A DNA stretch of 64,000 bases from Miltoncostaea oceani (GCF_018141545.1 NZ_CP064356.1:434001-498000), one strand, 5' to 3'. Positions 29,520 through 39,641 are shown, numbered from the stretch's first letter. Program-made: numbers and translations. Notes: a model not told the origin generated them from the sequence alone.

Positions 29520-31370
29520 TCAGGCGGTGGTCGGCTCGGCCTTCTTGCGGGTGCGGCGCTTCGGCGCGGCCGGTGCGGCGTCGTCCGTGGCGGCCGGGGC
29601 CTCCTCGGTCGTCGCGGCCGGCTCGGCCTTCTTGCGGGTGCGGCGCTTCGGCGCGGCCGGTGCGGCGTCGTCCGTGGCGGCCGGGGCCTCCTCGGTCGTC
29701 GCGGCCGGCTCGGCCTTCTTGCGGGTGCGGCGCTTCGGGGCCGGGGCCTCCTCGGCGACCGGCTCCGTGGCGACGGCGTCGGCCACGGGCGCCTCGGCGG
29801 CGACCTCGGCCTCGGCCGTCTTGCGGGTGCGGCGCTTGGGCTTCGGCGCCTCCTCCTCGGCGGCGGGCTCCGCGACGGCGGCCTCGGCCACCGGCTCGGC
29901 CGCGCCGGCGCGGCGGCGGACGCGGCGGCGGCCGGCGGGCGCCGGGGCCTCCTCGTCGGCCGGGGCGGCCGCGGTCAGGGCGTCGCCCGACGGCGGGGTG
30001 GAGCTCTCGTCACCGAGGGTGGCGACCGGCTCCACGGGCGCCTCGTCCGGCGCCGGCACGGCGGCGTCGGGCTCGGGGGTCGCGCGACGGCGGCGACGGC
30101 GGCGGGCGTCGGCCTCCTCGGTCTCCGCGGCGACGGGTGCCTCGGGGGCCGCCTCCGGCGCGGCCTCGGCGGGCTCCTCGGGCGCGATCGGCTCGAGGTC
30201 CTCGACCGTGGGCTCCGGGTCGGTGCCGGCGCCGCGGCGGCGACGGCGGCGGGTGCTGCGCGCGGGCGCGGCGCCCTCCGCGACGTCGGTGGCCTCGACG
30301 AGCTCGGGGATGTCCTCCTCGACCTCCGGGCCGAGCATGATCATGTCCTCGTACGAGATCGGCTCGTCGAGGGGCGGCAGCGTGCCGAGGTCGAGGTCGG
30401 GGGTCGGCGTGACGACCACCTCGAACACCTCGGCGTCGGGCGCGAGGCCCTCGGTGGCCGGGGTGGCGGGGGCGCCGACGGACGCCTCGGAGCGTCCGCG
30501 GCCACCACGGCGGCGGCGCCGGCGGACCTCGCCGTCCTCGCCGGTGCGCTCGGAGGCGCGGTCGGCGGAGGGGGTCGCGACGGCGGCGGCGGCCATGGCC
30601 GGCGGCGGCGCGAGGGTGGTCGTGCCGAGCTCGACGCGGTAGGTGCCGCTGCGCGGGTCGGTCTCGAGGCGCACCATGCCGGTGCCGCCGGCCTCCTCCA
30701 GGAACTTGGAGAAGGTCGAGAAGCCGTGCTCGCTCTCGTCGAAGGCGGGGTACTTGCGGCGCATCGAGTCCTTCACGATGCTCGCGAGCGGCCACTCGAC
30801 GCCCTCGCGCTGCAGCGCGGTGAGCGTCTCCTGCAGCAGCTGGACGGGGTTCAGGTTGAGGCCGCTGCCCTGGCTGCGGCGCGCCGTCGATCCGCCCGCC
30901 GCCTCGGCCGCGAGGCGGTCGTAGAAGATGAACTCGTCGCAGTTGGCGATCAGCAGCTCGCTGGCCGACTCGCGGTTGCCGACGCCGATGACGCGCTTGT
31001 TCAGCTCGCGCAGCTTCCCGACGAGCGGCGTGAAGTCGCTGTCGCCGGACACGATCACGAAGGTGTTCACGTGCTCGCGGCTGTAGGCCAGCTCCATCGC
31101 GTCCACGGCCATCTGGATGTCGGCGCGGTTCTTGGCGCCCTCGCGCGCGGACGGCATCTCGATGAGGCCGAGGCCGGCGTTCATCAGCTCGTGGCGCGCG
31201 TCGCGGTACCGGCTCCAGTCGGCGTAGGCACGCTTCACGATCACGCGCCCCTTCTCCGCCAGGCGGTTCAGGACCAGGTGGATGTCGAAGTCGGCTCGTC
31301 CCTTGGCCCCGGGTCGGGCCATGTTCTCGAAGTCGACCAGCACGGCGAGTGAGCTCTCGTGCTCAGCCAT
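29520..31370 (-). CDS. NYN-domain RNase-like protein with OST-HTH/LOTUS domain and basic repeat tail
   Basis: A 616-residue protein. Residues 5-155 form a NYN (PIN-like) nuclease domain with acidic residues Asp13 (VLVDFENMA), Asp84, Asp90, Asp110 and Asp112 (IVSGDSDFTPLVGKLRE). Residues about 173-260 look like an OST-HTH/LOTUS RNA-binding domain (NPVQLLQETLTALQREGVEWPLASIVKDSMRRKYPAFDE... FSKFLEEAG). From 275 on it is disordered: acidic/Ala-Pro segments alternate with Arg or Lys clusters ([26 protein letters not shown]), and the end holds 29-residue repeats. Probably an RNA-processing or RNA-binding protein; ribonuclease activity is inferred from the fold. Confidence 0.85.
   Translation of the reverse strand: MAEHESSLAVLVDFENMARPGAKGRADFDIHLVLNRLAEKGRVIVKRAYADWSRYRDARHELMNAGLGLIEMPSAREGAKNRADIQMAVDAMELAYSREHVNTFVIVSGDSDFTPLVGKLRELNKRVIGVGNRESASELLIANCDEFIFYDRLAAEAAGGSTARRSQGSGLNLNPVQLLQETLTALQREGVEWPLASIVKDSMRRKYPAFDESEHGFSTFSKFLEEAGGTGMVRLETDPRSGTYRVELGTTTLAPPPAMAAAAVATPSADRASERTGEDGEVRRRRRRGGRGRSEASVGAPATPATEGLAPDAEVFEVVVTPTPDLDLGTLPPLDEPISYEDMIMLGPEVEEDIPELVEATDVAEGAAPARSTRRRRRRGAGTDPEPTVEDLEPIAPEEPAEAAPEAAPEAPVAAETEEADARRRRRRRATPEPDAAVPAPDEAPVEPVATLGDESSTPPSGDALTAAAPADEEAPAPAGRRRVRRRAGAAEPVAEAAVAEPAAEEEAPKPKRRTRKTAEAEVAAEAPVADAVATEPVAEEAPAPKRRTRKKAEPAATTEEAPAATDDAAPAAPKRRTRKKAEPAATTEEAPAATDDAAPAAPKRRTRKKAEPTTA
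29533..29745. repeat. 87-bp in-frame tandem repeat in the NYN gene
   Basis: A unit beginning at 29533 recurs at 29620 and again in part at 29707, a period of exactly 87 bases (29 codons). The first two copies look identical. Each encodes an acidic/Ala linker plus PKRRTRKKAE. Older, diverged copies continue toward 29900. Copy number may vary between strains. Confidence 0.85.
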
Positions 31371-31531
31371 GGGGTTCTCCAGATCTTTCTCGGTGGGCCG
31401 CCCGGAAGCGGGCGGCGGGTCAGGCGGCGTGATGCCGGTGCCCGCGCGTACGCAGGCGGCCGGAATGGTACCAGTCGCGGGAAATCCGGCCCTTCGGGGA
31501 CCGGATCCAGCCCACGGGGGGCTCTCGTCAC

Positions 31532-31537
31532 TACAAT
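31532..31537 (+). promoter_or_regulatory. gltA: candidate -10 box TACAAT for citrate synthase
   Basis: TACAAT is the best -10 match in the 227-base gap between the NYN gene and gltA. The start codon follows 60 bases later with an AAGGGAAAG ribosome site. No good -35 box is seen. The rest of the gap shows nothing gene-like; the minus strand near 31380 has a ribosome site for the NYN gene. Confidence 0.45.
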
Positions 31538-31597
31538 CGACCGGAGACTCTGGGGCACCGGCAGGGTGCGCAATCCGCGTCAAGGGAAAGCTTCTTC

Positions 31598-32926
<1,329 letters not shown>

Positions 32927-32937
32927 ACCGCACGTCC

Positions 32938-32953
32938 GCCGCCGCGCGGCGGC
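32938..32953. terminator. GC-only hairpin after citrate synthase
   Basis: GCCGCCGCGCGGCGGC is a perfect inverted repeat between the convergent gltA and MarR genes; with a four-base loop it gives a six-pair stem. No T-run. Confidence 0.45.
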
Positions 32954-32959
32954 CGCCCC

Positions 32960-33442
32960 TCAGGGGGTGGTCGTCGCGCCGGCGCCGGCGTGGTCCGCGA
33001 CCACGCCGAGCAGCTCCACGAGCTGCGCCAGCTCATCGTCGTCCAGGGCGTCCCAGATGCGCCGGACGAGGACCTCGCGCCCGGGCAGGGCGTCCTCCGC
33101 CAGCGCGGCGCCCCGGTCGGTGAGGTGGGCGTGCACCATGCGGCCGTCGGTCGGGTGGGGCAGGCGCTCCACCAGCCCGCCGCGCTCCAGGCCGTCGACG
33201 AGCTTCGTGACGTTCGGCCGCGTCACGCCGAGCTCGTCGCCGAGGGCGTGGAGGCACGCCCGGCGCTCGCCCTTGCAGCACAGGGCCTCGATCACCTCGA
33301 GCTTGGCGTCGGACAGGCCGTACCCCGCGGCGTGGCGGTCGAGCTCGCGCGACGCGGCGCACGCGACGCGATCCAGGGCCTCCACGGCGCGCCGCGCCAG
33401 CTCGTCCCGGCCCGGGGCGCCGTCGGTCGTTGACCGGTTCAT
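32960..33442 (-). CDS. MarR family transcriptional regulator
   Basis: A 160-residue winged-helix protein: DRHAAGYGLSDAKLEVIEALCCKGERRACLHALGDELGVTRPNVTKLVDGLERGGLVERLPHPTDGRMVHAHLTDRGAALAEDAL. The recognition helix is VTRPNVTKLVDGL and the wing is HPTDGRMVHAHLT. Cys-Cys in the second helix could sense oxidation, though that is a guess. TACCGT lies 8 bases before the ATG; the neighbouring divergent SHOCT gene has its own box 40 bases off, so the regulator may control that pair. Confidence 0.9.
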   Translation of the reverse strand: MNRSTTDGAPGRDELARRAVEALDRVACAASRELDRHAAGYGLSDAKLEVIEALCCKGERRACLHALGDELGVTRPNVTKLVDGLERGGLVERLPHPTDGRMVHAHLTDRGAALAEDALPGREVLVRRIWDALDDDELAQLVELLGVVADHAGAGATTTP

Positions 33443-33450
33443 CACCTCGG

Positions 33451-33456
33451 ACGGTA
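33451..33456 (-). promoter_or_regulatory. -10 box TACCGT, leaderless MarR gene
   Basis: TACCGT followed by 8 bases and the ATG at 33442. Confidence 0.4.
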
Positions 33457-33495
33457 CCACCCCCCACCCGCGCGTCGTCAAGGCGCGGGCCGCGC

Positions 33496-33501
33496 TAGGC
33501 T
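33496..33501 (+). promoter_or_regulatory. -10 box TAGGCT, leaderless SHOCT gene
   Basis: TAGGCT, 7 bases, then ATG at 33509. Shares the 33443-33508 region with the divergent MarR promoter. Confidence 0.5.
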
Positions 33502-33508
33502 GCGGGAC

Positions 33509-33778
33509 ATGACCGATCCCCAGGAGCAGATGCGCCAGGCGGCGCGCGAGGTGGGCCAGGAGCTCTCCCGCGTGATCGACCAGGCCACCCGTCTCGCCCG
33601 GCAGGCCGGAGAGGACCTCGGCCGGCTCGTCGGCGACCCCCGCACCGCCATGCGCCCGAAGCCCCGCCACGACTCCCCCGCGGACCTGATCCGCGAGGTC
33701 GGGCGGCTGCGCGACGAGGGCCTGATCACGGAGGAGGAGTTCCAGGCCAAGAAGGCCGAGCTCCTGACCCGCGTATGA
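33509..33778 (+). CDS. SHOCT-domain protein
   Basis: An 89-residue soluble protein. The N-terminal half is an amphipathic helix (QAAREVGQELSRVIDQATRLARQAGEDLGRLV). The C-terminal SHOCT module is SPADLIREVGRLRDEGLITEEEFQAKKAELLTRV, a short helical hairpin used for oligomer contact or tethering. Function unknown. Overlaps the next gene by ATGA. Confidence 0.88.
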   Translation: MTDPQEQMRQAAREVGQELSRVIDQATRLARQAGEDLGRLVGDPRTAMRPKPRHDSPADLIREVGRLRDEGLITEEEFQAKKAELLTRV

Positions 33779-34137
33779 GCGCGCCCGAGGGCTGGGCCCC
33801 GCTCCTCGACCGCCTCCAGCCGTACGTCTCGCCCGAGTGGCACCGCCACGCGAACGAGAGCGGCGACCAGGGCTGGGTGCGGCTGATCCTGCTGGTCGAC
33901 GCGCACCACCAGCTGTCGACGCCGCGGGTCAGCGAGAAGGTCGCGATGACGATGGCCGACCTCGCCCGTGACCGCGAGGCCGAGCGCGAGGGCTGGGAGG
34001 CCATCCGCGAGAAGGCCGCCACCGAGCGCATGGAACTGGTCGCGAGCCTCGTCGACGCATCCGAGGACCTGCTGCCCGAGGAGCTGATGGTGCTCTTCGT
34101 GCGCTCGATCGACGCCGTCCCGCCGAGCATGGGGTAG
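33775..34137 (+). CDS. hypothetical protein
   Basis: A 120-residue mainly helical soluble protein (WVRLILLVDAHHQLSTPRVSEKVAMTMADLARDREAEREGWEAIREKAATERMELVASLVDASEDLLPEEL). No family recognised. It is translationally coupled to the SHOCT protein (ATGA), so the two may form a complex. Confidence 0.7.
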   Translation: MSAPEGWAPLLDRLQPYVSPEWHRHANESGDQGWVRLILLVDAHHQLSTPRVSEKVAMTMADLARDREAEREGWEAIREKAATERMELVASLVDASEDLLPEELMVLFVRSIDAVPPSMG

Positions 34138-34197
34138 CCGGCGATCGCCGGCGGTAGGCACCCCACCGACGAGGACCGCGAGCAGGCGGCCCTCCCG

Positions 34198-34479
34198 GTG
34201 CTCGAGGAGATCCTCACCGCGTCGCGCGCACGCGACGGCGACGCCCTCGCCGAGCTCTACGACGAGCACGCCGTCTGGCTCGCCCCCGAGGGCACGCTGC
34301 GGGGGCGCGAGGCCGCCGTCGCCGCCCACGCCGCGATCGCGTCGGACGCGGTCGGCTGGTCGGCGCCCCAGCAGAACGGCGCCCGCGCGGCGCTGCGCTG
34401 GTCGGGCGCCTCCGGCGCCCGCGGCGCGATCGTGGTGGAGATCCGCCGCGGCCGCGTCATCTTCGCCGCCTCCGCCTAG
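34198..34479 (+). CDS. SnoaL/NTF2-like protein
   Basis: A 93-residue protein with the SnoaL-like pattern: LEEILTASRARDGDALAELYDEHAVWLAPEGTLRGREAAVAAHAAI followed by strands ending RRGRVIFAAS. The family covers ketosteroid-isomerase-like pockets. The frame stays open 60 bases upstream without another start codon; GTG 34198 has no good ribosome site. Ends tail to tail with sixA, the two stops overlapping in CTAG. Confidence 0.72.
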   Translation: MLEEILTASRARDGDALAELYDEHAVWLAPEGTLRGREAAVAAHAAIASDAVGWSAPQQNGARAALRWSGASGARGAIVVEIRRGRVIFAASA

Positions 34480-34970
34480 CCCCTCGCCCTCGCCGACCGC
34501 CGCAGAGCGGACGCCGGGTAGAGGGCCCGCAGCCGCCCGCCCCCCGGCCGGGGCCGGTCGACGTCGAGCACGGCGAGGGTCCCGCGGCCGAACGCCACCG
34601 CCGCGCCGCCGGTGATCTCCGAGACGATCCGCGACAGGTCGGGCTGGTGGCCGCACACGAGGACGGCCCCGGCGCCGGGGTGGGCGAGGAGGGCGTCCTC
34701 GACGGCGCCGAGGTCGGCGCCGGGCGCGAGCCCGCGGTCCTCGCGCACGGGGGCGCCGAGCGCCTCCGCCACGATGTCGGCGGTCTGACGGCACCGCGTC
34801 AGGGGGCTGCAGACGACGGCGTCGGCGGTGATGCCGAGGCGGGTCATGCCGGCGGCCTGGGTCCGCATCCGCGCGACGCCCTCCGGCGTGAGCGGGCGCG
34901 ACCCGTCGCGGTCGCCCGGTGCGGGTCCGGCGTCCGCGGCGATGCCGTGTCGCAGCAGCAGCAGGCGCAT
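34476..34970 (-). CDS. sixA: phosphohistidine phosphatase SixA-like
   Basis: A 164-residue histidine phosphatase of the branch-2 short type. Catalytic RHG at 7-9 (LLLLRHGIA), second Arg in VCSPLTRCRQTADIV and second His in LVCGHQPDLSRIV. SixA removes phosphate from histidine residues, as on phosphotransfer proteins; a PTS phosphorelay is encoded 9 kb away (DhaM-HPr-EI), but a link is speculative. Read leftward, 56 bases before it lies aceB. Confidence 0.87.
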   Translation of the reverse strand: MRLLLLRHGIAADAGPAPGDRDGSRPLTPEGVARMRTQAAGMTRLGITADAVVCSPLTRCRQTADIVAEALGAPVREDRGLAPGADLGAVEDALLAHPGAGAVLVCGHQPDLSRIVSEITGGAAVAFGRGTLAVLDVDRPRPGGGRLRALYPASALRRSARARG

Positions 34971-35026
34971 GGGGCACGCGTGCGGCGCGCGCCCGGCCAC
35001 CGGCCGGGACGCGCGCCGCGCCGCGA

Positions 35027-36622
35027 TCAGTCGATCATCGAGTAGGCCGGCAGCGTCAGGAACTCGACGAACTCGTCGGAGGTCGAAATGTCGTCGAAGA
35101 GCGCCGCGGCACGGTCGAAGTACGAGTGCAGGTTCTCCGGGTACTGGCCGTGGATCTTCTCCAGTTCCTCGGCGAGCAGCGTGCGGAAGAGCTCGGTGTC
35201 GACCGTCCGGCCGTCGTCGAGGACGCCCTTCTCCGAGTGGATCCACTGCCACACCTGGCTGCGGGAGATCTCGGCGGTGGCGGCGTCCTCCATCAGGTTG
35301 TTGATGGGGACGCAGCCGATGCCGTTGAGCCAGGCACCGAGGTACTGGACCCCGACGGAGATGTTGAGCCGCAGGCCGGCCTCGGTGATCGGGCCCTCGG
35401 GCACGAACGTGAGGAGGTCCTGCGCCGTGATCTCGACGTCCTCGCGGAGGCGGTCGATCTGGTTCGGGCCGGGCATGACCGCGTCGAACGCCTCGACCGC
35501 GATCGGCACGAGGCCCGGGTGGGCGACCCAGGTGCCGTCGTGGCCGTTGTTGGCCTCGCGCTCCTTGTCGGCCTTCACCTTGGCGAGGGCCTCGGCGTTG
35601 GCGGCCTCGTCGTTCTTGATCGGGATCTGTGCCGCCATGCCACCGATCGCGTGCGCGCCGCGCTTGTGGCACGTCTTGATCGCGAGCAGCGAGTAGGAGC
35701 TCATGAAGTGCGTGGTCATGGTGACCAGGGCACGGTCGGCGAGCACGAAGTCGGGGCGGCTGCGGAACTTCTTGATGACGCTGAAGATGTAGTCCCAGCG
35801 GCCGCAGTTCAGGCCGGCCGAGTGGTCGCGCAGCTCGTAGAGGATCTCCTCCATCTCGAACGCGGCGAGGATCGTCTCGATGAGGACGGTCGCCCGGACG
35901 CTGCCCTGCGGCACGCCGATCTCGTCCTGCGTCATGACGATGATGTCGTTCCAGAGGCGCGCCTCGAGGTGGCTCTCCATCTTGGGCAGGTAGAAGTACG
36001 GCCCGGAGCCCTTGGCGAGCAGGTTCTTCGCGTTGTGGAACATGTAGAGCGCGAAGTCGAAGATGCCGGCGGAGACCTGGTCGCCGTCGACCGTCACGTG
36101 CTTCTCCAGCAGGTGCCAGCCGCGGGGCCGCACGAGCAGCGTCGCGAGGTTCTCGCCGAGCCGGTACTCCTTGCCCTTCTGGCTGAAGCTGATCGTGCCG
36201 TCGACCGCGTCGCGCAGGTTGATCTGCCCGTTGAGGGTGTTCTCCCACGTCGGCGTGTTGGAGTCCTCGAAGTCCGACATGAAGACCTTCGCGCCGGAGT
36301 TCAGCGCGTTGATGATCATCTTGCGGTCCACGGGGCCGGTGATCTCGGCGCGGCGGTCCTGGAGGTCGGCGGGCGCCGGGGCGACCTTCCACGACGGGTC
36401 GTCGCGGATCGACTTCGTCTCGGGGAGGAAGTCGGGCAGCTCGCCGGCGTCGAGGCGCCGCGCGCGGTCCTCGCGGGCCGCGAGGAGCTCGCGGCGGCGG
36501 GGCTCGAAGGCGCGGTGCAGCTTCGCCACGAGCGCGAGCGCGTCGGGGGTGAGGATCTCCGCCATCTCCGGCGTCACCTCGGCGGTGATCTGCATTCCCT
36601 CGGGCAGGGTGATCGTGCTCAT
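35027..36622 (-). CDS. aceB: malate synthase A
   Basis: A 531-residue malate synthase, condensing glyoxylate with acetyl-CoA. Motifs include [112 protein letters not shown] and [37 protein letters not shown] with the catalytic Asp. No isocitrate lyase is in the window. A ribosome site AGGAAAGG precedes the ATG and TAGTCT lies about 40 bases upstream. Confidence 0.97.
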   Translation of the reverse strand: MSTITLPEGMQITAEVTPEMAEILTPDALALVAKLHRAFEPRRRELLAAREDRARRLDAGELPDFLPETKSIRDDPSWKVAPAPADLQDRRAEITGPVDRKMIINALNSGAKVFMSDFEDSNTPTWENTLNGQINLRDAVDGTISFSQKGKEYRLGENLATLLVRPRGWHLLEKHVTVDGDQVSAGIFDFALYMFHNAKNLLAKGSGPYFYLPKMESHLEARLWNDIIVMTQDEIGVPQGSVRATVLIETILAAFEMEEILYELRDHSAGLNCGRWDYIFSVIKKFRSRPDFVLADRALVTMTTHFMSSYSLLAIKTCHKRGAHAIGGMAAQIPIKNDEAANAEALAKVKADKEREANNGHDGTWVAHPGLVPIAVEAFDAVMPGPNQIDRLREDVEITAQDLLTFVPEGPITEAGLRLNISVGVQYLGAWLNGIGCVPINNLMEDAATAEISRSQVWQWIHSEKGVLDDGRTVDTELFRTLLAEELEKIHGQYPENLHSYFDRAAALFDDISTSDEFVEFLTLPAYSMID

Positions 36623-36661
36623 GGCTGGGGTGACACCTTTCCTCGTCGCGTCAACCCCCGG

Positions 36662-36667
36662 AGACTA
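36662..36667 (-). promoter_or_regulatory. aceB: candidate -10 box TAGTCT for malate synthase
   Basis: TAGTCT on the minus strand, 39 bases before the aceB ATG, followed by a leader with an AGGAAAGG ribosome site. Confidence 0.4.
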
Positions 36668-36687
36668 CCGCCTCGGCCGACCCCGGA

Positions 36688-38103
36688 TCAGGCGGCCCCG
36701 GGGACCTGGGCCACGAGGACGCTCGCGACGAGGACCACCACGAGCGACAGCGCGAGCTCCGCGCTCGCGGTGCGGCGCACCAGGCGGAGCGTCGGGGTGT
36801 TCGGGCGGGAGATGCGCTCGACGGCTGCGACGATGCGCCGGTTGTAGAGGGCGATCAACGCGATCGGGGCGAGCAGCGCCAGCTTGATGAGGATGCTGCG
36901 CCCGTACGAGGTGTCCCAGAGCTGGGCGGGGTCGGAGAGCTCGCCCACCGACCGGACCACCCCGGTGGCGACGGCGACGGCGACGGCGACGAGGGCGACC
37001 CGCGAGAACCGGCTCAGGACCTTCGCCGCGACCCCCGGGCCGGCGACGGCCGCGACGCGCGGCAGGCGCAGGTGGGTGACGACGACGAGCGCGAGGCCCG
37101 CCATCCACACCGAGACCGCGACGACGTGGACGAGGTGGGCGCCGACCTGCAGCACCGGCAGGGGCGCCACGCTCGCGTGGCCCTGGGCGGCGACGCCGCC
37201 GAGCACCGTGCCGAGCAGGGCGACCATCGCGAACGTCGCGACCGGGGCGGCGGTGGCCTGCGGGGGCTTCGGGTCGCCGGCGCCGCCGTACTCGCGAAGG
37301 AACAGGACGCACCCGAGGGCGAACAGGCCGAACAGCAGGGCCCCGCGGAGCTGCACGAGGGAGCCGAAGCGCGTGTCGCCGAGCACCTGGCTGATGCCCT
37401 GGGCGTCGCGGAGCGCGTCGAGGACCCCGACGCCGAGCACGCTCGCGCTGTGCACCACCAGGAGGTAGCCCTCGGCGAGCATCGCCCCGACCGCGAGGGC
37501 GCCGAACGCGACCCAGAACACGTCGCGGCCCCAGGCGAGGACCGCGTCGCGCTCGGTGTCCTGCGCCCCCGTCAACCCGGACCGCGCCGCCGGGCCCCAC
37601 ACGAGCCAGCGGAACGCCACCAGGCCGAGCAGCCCGCCGAGGCCGACGATCTCGAGGAAGCGCGCGCTGGTGCTCCACCACCCCGTCTCGGAGGGGCCCG
37701 TCTCGGAGCCCCCCAGGAAGGGCTCCGCCAGCTCGCCGTCCCCGACCCCGAACACGAAGACGCCCGGGATGACGTGCGAGTCGGCGCCGATGATCGAGTA
37801 GCGGACGGTGTACGTGCCGTCCGCGAGCCCGGGCCGCAGCGGGATCTCCACGGTCCGCCGGTCCTCGCCGCTGCGGGACGGACCCGACTGGACGGGGTTG
37901 CCGTCCTCGTCGACGACCTCCTCGGACTGGCGCTGGAGGATCTCCACCGGTTCGCTGAACGTCAGGGTGACGACGGCGGGGGCCTCCGCGACGCTCGTGT
38001 CGGCCGCCGGGGTCGTCGACTGGAGCACCGCGTGCCCCATCGCGGTGCCCGACGCCACCAGGAACGCAACGGCCGCGAGGGCGGCGATCAGGAGGCGGCG
38101 CAC
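36688..38103 (-). CDS. CopC-CopD fusion, copper resistance/uptake protein
   Basis: A 471-residue membrane protein. A signal peptide ends before His24 (MGHAVLQSTTPAADTSVAEAP), the first residue of a CopC domain (24-130; EPVEIL, YSIIGADSHVIPGVFVFGVG with the second His). After a short acidic linker comes a CopD domain with about eight membrane segments (RFLEIVGLGGLLGLVAFRWLV, AQGHASVAPLPVLQVGAHLVHVVAVSVWMAGLAL, SILIKLALLAPIALIALYNRR). The histidines in GHAS and HLVH are candidate copper ligands. GTG start. It may carry periplasmic copper into the cell. Divergent from fabI. Confidence 0.9.
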   Translation of the reverse strand: MRRLLIAALAAVAFLVASGTAMGHAVLQSTTPAADTSVAEAPAVVTLTFSEPVEILQRQSEEVVDEDGNPVQSGPSRSGEDRRTVEIPLRPGLADGTYTVRYSIIGADSHVIPGVFVFGVGDGELAEPFLGGSETGPSETGWWSTSARFLEIVGLGGLLGLVAFRWLVWGPAARSGLTGAQDTERDAVLAWGRDVFWVAFGALAVGAMLAEGYLLVVHSASVLGVGVLDALRDAQGISQVLGDTRFGSLVQLRGALLFGLFALGCVLFLREYGGAGDPKPPQATAAPVATFAMVALLGTVLGGVAAQGHASVAPLPVLQVGAHLVHVVAVSVWMAGLALVVVTHLRLPRVAAVAGPGVAAKVLSRFSRVALVAVAVAVATGVVRSVGELSDPAQLWDTSYGRSILIKLALLAPIALIALYNRRIVAAVERISRPNTPTLRLVRRTASAELALSLVVVLVASVLVAQVPGAA

Positions 38104-38151
38104 CGGTCGATCGTGGCGGTCGGCGCGGCCCCGCGCAACCGGGCACGGTGC

Positions 38152-38157
38152 TAGTTT
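38152..38157 (+). promoter_or_regulatory. fabI: candidate -10 box TAGTTT for fabI
   Basis: TAGTTT lies 54 bases before the GTG of fabI in the gap from copCD. The leader holds a GGAGG ribosome site at 38202-38206. Confidence 0.35.
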
Positions 38158-38211
38158 GCCGCCCGGATCCGGGGTCGTACGTCCGGAGATGCAGCCATCC
38201 GAGGAGGGCCC

Positions 38212-38994
38212 GTGCCCGAGCTCCTTGAGGGGAAGACCGGCCTCGTCGTCGGCGTGGCCAACAAGCGCAGCATCGCGTGGGCCATCGCGCGGCGACTCGA
38301 CGAGGCGGGAGCCCGCCTCGTCCTGACCTACCAGGGGGAGCGCACCGAGAGGGACGTGCGCAAGCTCGCCGCCACCCTCACCACCCCGCCCGCCGCGATC
38401 CTGCCGCTCGACGTGCAGGACGACGCCCAGACCGCGGAGACCGTCGCCGCCGCCGGCGAGGCCCTCGGCGGCATCGACGTCCTCGTCCACGCCGTGGCGT
38501 TCGCCCGCCCCGAGGACCTCGGCGGACGGTTCATCGACACCGACCGCGAGGGCTTCCACCTCGCGCTCGACATCTCCGCCTACTCCCTCGCCGCCCTCGC
38601 CCGCGAGGCCGAGCCCCACATGCGGGCACGCGGCGGCGGGTCGATCATGGCCCTCTCCTACATCGCCGCCGACCGCGCCGTGCCCGGCTACAACGTGATG
38701 GGCGTCGCCAAGTCGGCCCTCGAGTCGATCGTGCGGTACCTCGCGTGGGACCTCGGCGACGGCGGCATCCGCGTCAACGCCATCTCCGCGGGCCCCGTCC
38801 GGACCCTCGCCGCCCGCGGCATCCCCGGGTTCGGGACGATGGCCGACACCATCAACTCGCGCGCCCCGCTGCGCCGCGAGATCACCCAGGACGAGGTCGG
38901 CGACGTCGCCCTGTTCCTCGCCTCGCCGCTGTCGGCGAGCGTCACCGGCGAGACGATCTTCGTGGACGCCGGCTTCCACGCGATGGGCCTCTGA
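38212..38994 (+). CDS. fabI: enoyl-[acyl-carrier-protein] reductase (NADH), FabI
   Basis: A 260-residue short-chain dehydrogenase of the FabI type, last step in each round of fatty acid elongation. NAD loop GVANKRSIAWAIA (14-26), AVAFARPEDLGGRF, and active-site Tyr160 and Lys167 (GYNVMGVAK, the FabI spacing of six residues), then RVNAISAGPVRTLAARGIPGF and LRREITQDEVGDVALFLASPLSASVTGETIFVDAG. GTG start after GAGGAGG. Target family of triclosan and isoniazid-type inhibitors elsewhere. Confidence 0.96.
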   Translation: MPELLEGKTGLVVGVANKRSIAWAIARRLDEAGARLVLTYQGERTERDVRKLAATLTTPPAAILPLDVQDDAQTAETVAAAGEALGGIDVLVHAVAFARPEDLGGRFIDTDREGFHLALDISAYSLAALAREAEPHMRARGGGSIMALSYIAADRAVPGYNVMGVAKSALESIVRYLAWDLGDGGIRVNAISAGPVRTLAARGIPGFGTMADTINSRAPLRREITQDEVGDVALFLASPLSASVTGETIFVDAGFHAMGL

Positions 38995-39011
38995 GGGAGG
39001 GGGCCGGCGGC

Positions 39012-39641
39012 GTGCGTATCGGCGTCGTCGCCGACACGCACGTCGGGGAGCAGCTCCCCACGCTTCCCGAGGCGGTCGTTCGGGCCCTCGCGGGCGTCGA
39101 CCTGATCCTCCACGCGGGCGACATCAGCGTCCCGTCCGTCCTCGACCGGCTGCGGCGCATCGCCCCCGTCGTCGCCGTGCGCGGCAACCACGACCGGCGC
39201 GTCCGCGGCCTGCCGCGCGACGTGGTCGTGCGCGTCGGCCGCCACCGCATCGGCCTCACCCACGGCGCCCGCGGCCTCCTCGTCGAGCTCCCCGCCGTCG
39301 CGGTGTCGCTCATCGCGGGGCGGCCCGTGCTGCCCGGCTTCGACCGCGCCATGCGCCGCCGCTTCGGCGACGTCGACCTGATCGTGACCGGGCACCTCCA
39401 CATACCCGTCCAGCGGACCGTCGACGGCGTCCCCCGCTTCTCGCCCGGCGCCGTCTACGTGGTCGAGGACGGCCGCACCCGCGACCCGACCGGCCCCCGC
39501 GCGCGGGCGTACCGGCGGTTCCGCGCCGGCGTCCCACCCGAGGCCCGGGTCCCGTCGATCGGGATCATCGACGTCGACGAGGACGGCCTGCATCCCCGCC
39601 GCGTCCCGATCGGCCCCGTGCGCGCCGCGGCCGCCCGGTGA
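39012..39641 (+). CDS. YfcE/MJ0936-like metallophosphodiesterase
   Basis: A 209-residue calcineurin-like phosphoesterase. Metal ligands seen: DTH (8-10), AGDIS, RGNHDRR, LTHGARG and TGHLHIP. The family hydrolyses phosphodiester bonds in small substrates. The 30 or so residues after GHLH (RTRDPTGPRARAYRRFRAGVP) are a basic insertion not common in the family. GTG start 17 bases after fabI with a GGGAGGGGG ribosome site; GTGA overlap with the next gene. Confidence 0.87.
   Translation: MRIGVVADTHVGEQLPTLPEAVVRALAGVDLILHAGDISVPSVLDRLRRIAPVVAVRGNHDRRVRGLPRDVVVRVGRHRIGLTHGARGLLVELPAVAVSLIAGRPVLPGFDRAMRRRFGDVDLIVTGHLHIPVQRTVDGVPRFSPGAVYVVEDGRTRDPTGPRARAYRRFRAGVPPEARVPSIGIIDVDEDGLHPRRVPIGPVRAAAAR

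Noticed and set aside
29533-29745. CRISPR-like array
   Set aside because: The 87-base units are adjacent without spacers and code in frame for a protein tail.
34138-34197. Extra start for the SnoaL-like gene upstream of 34198
   Set aside because: The frame is open but has no ATG, GTG or TTG, and the family's usual N-terminus begins near the GTG chosen.
34476-34479. CTAG at two convergent stop overlaps (also 40822-40825) as a functional signal
   Set aside because: Two TAG stops facing each other necessarily give CTAG when they overlap by four bases; no further structure supports a signal.
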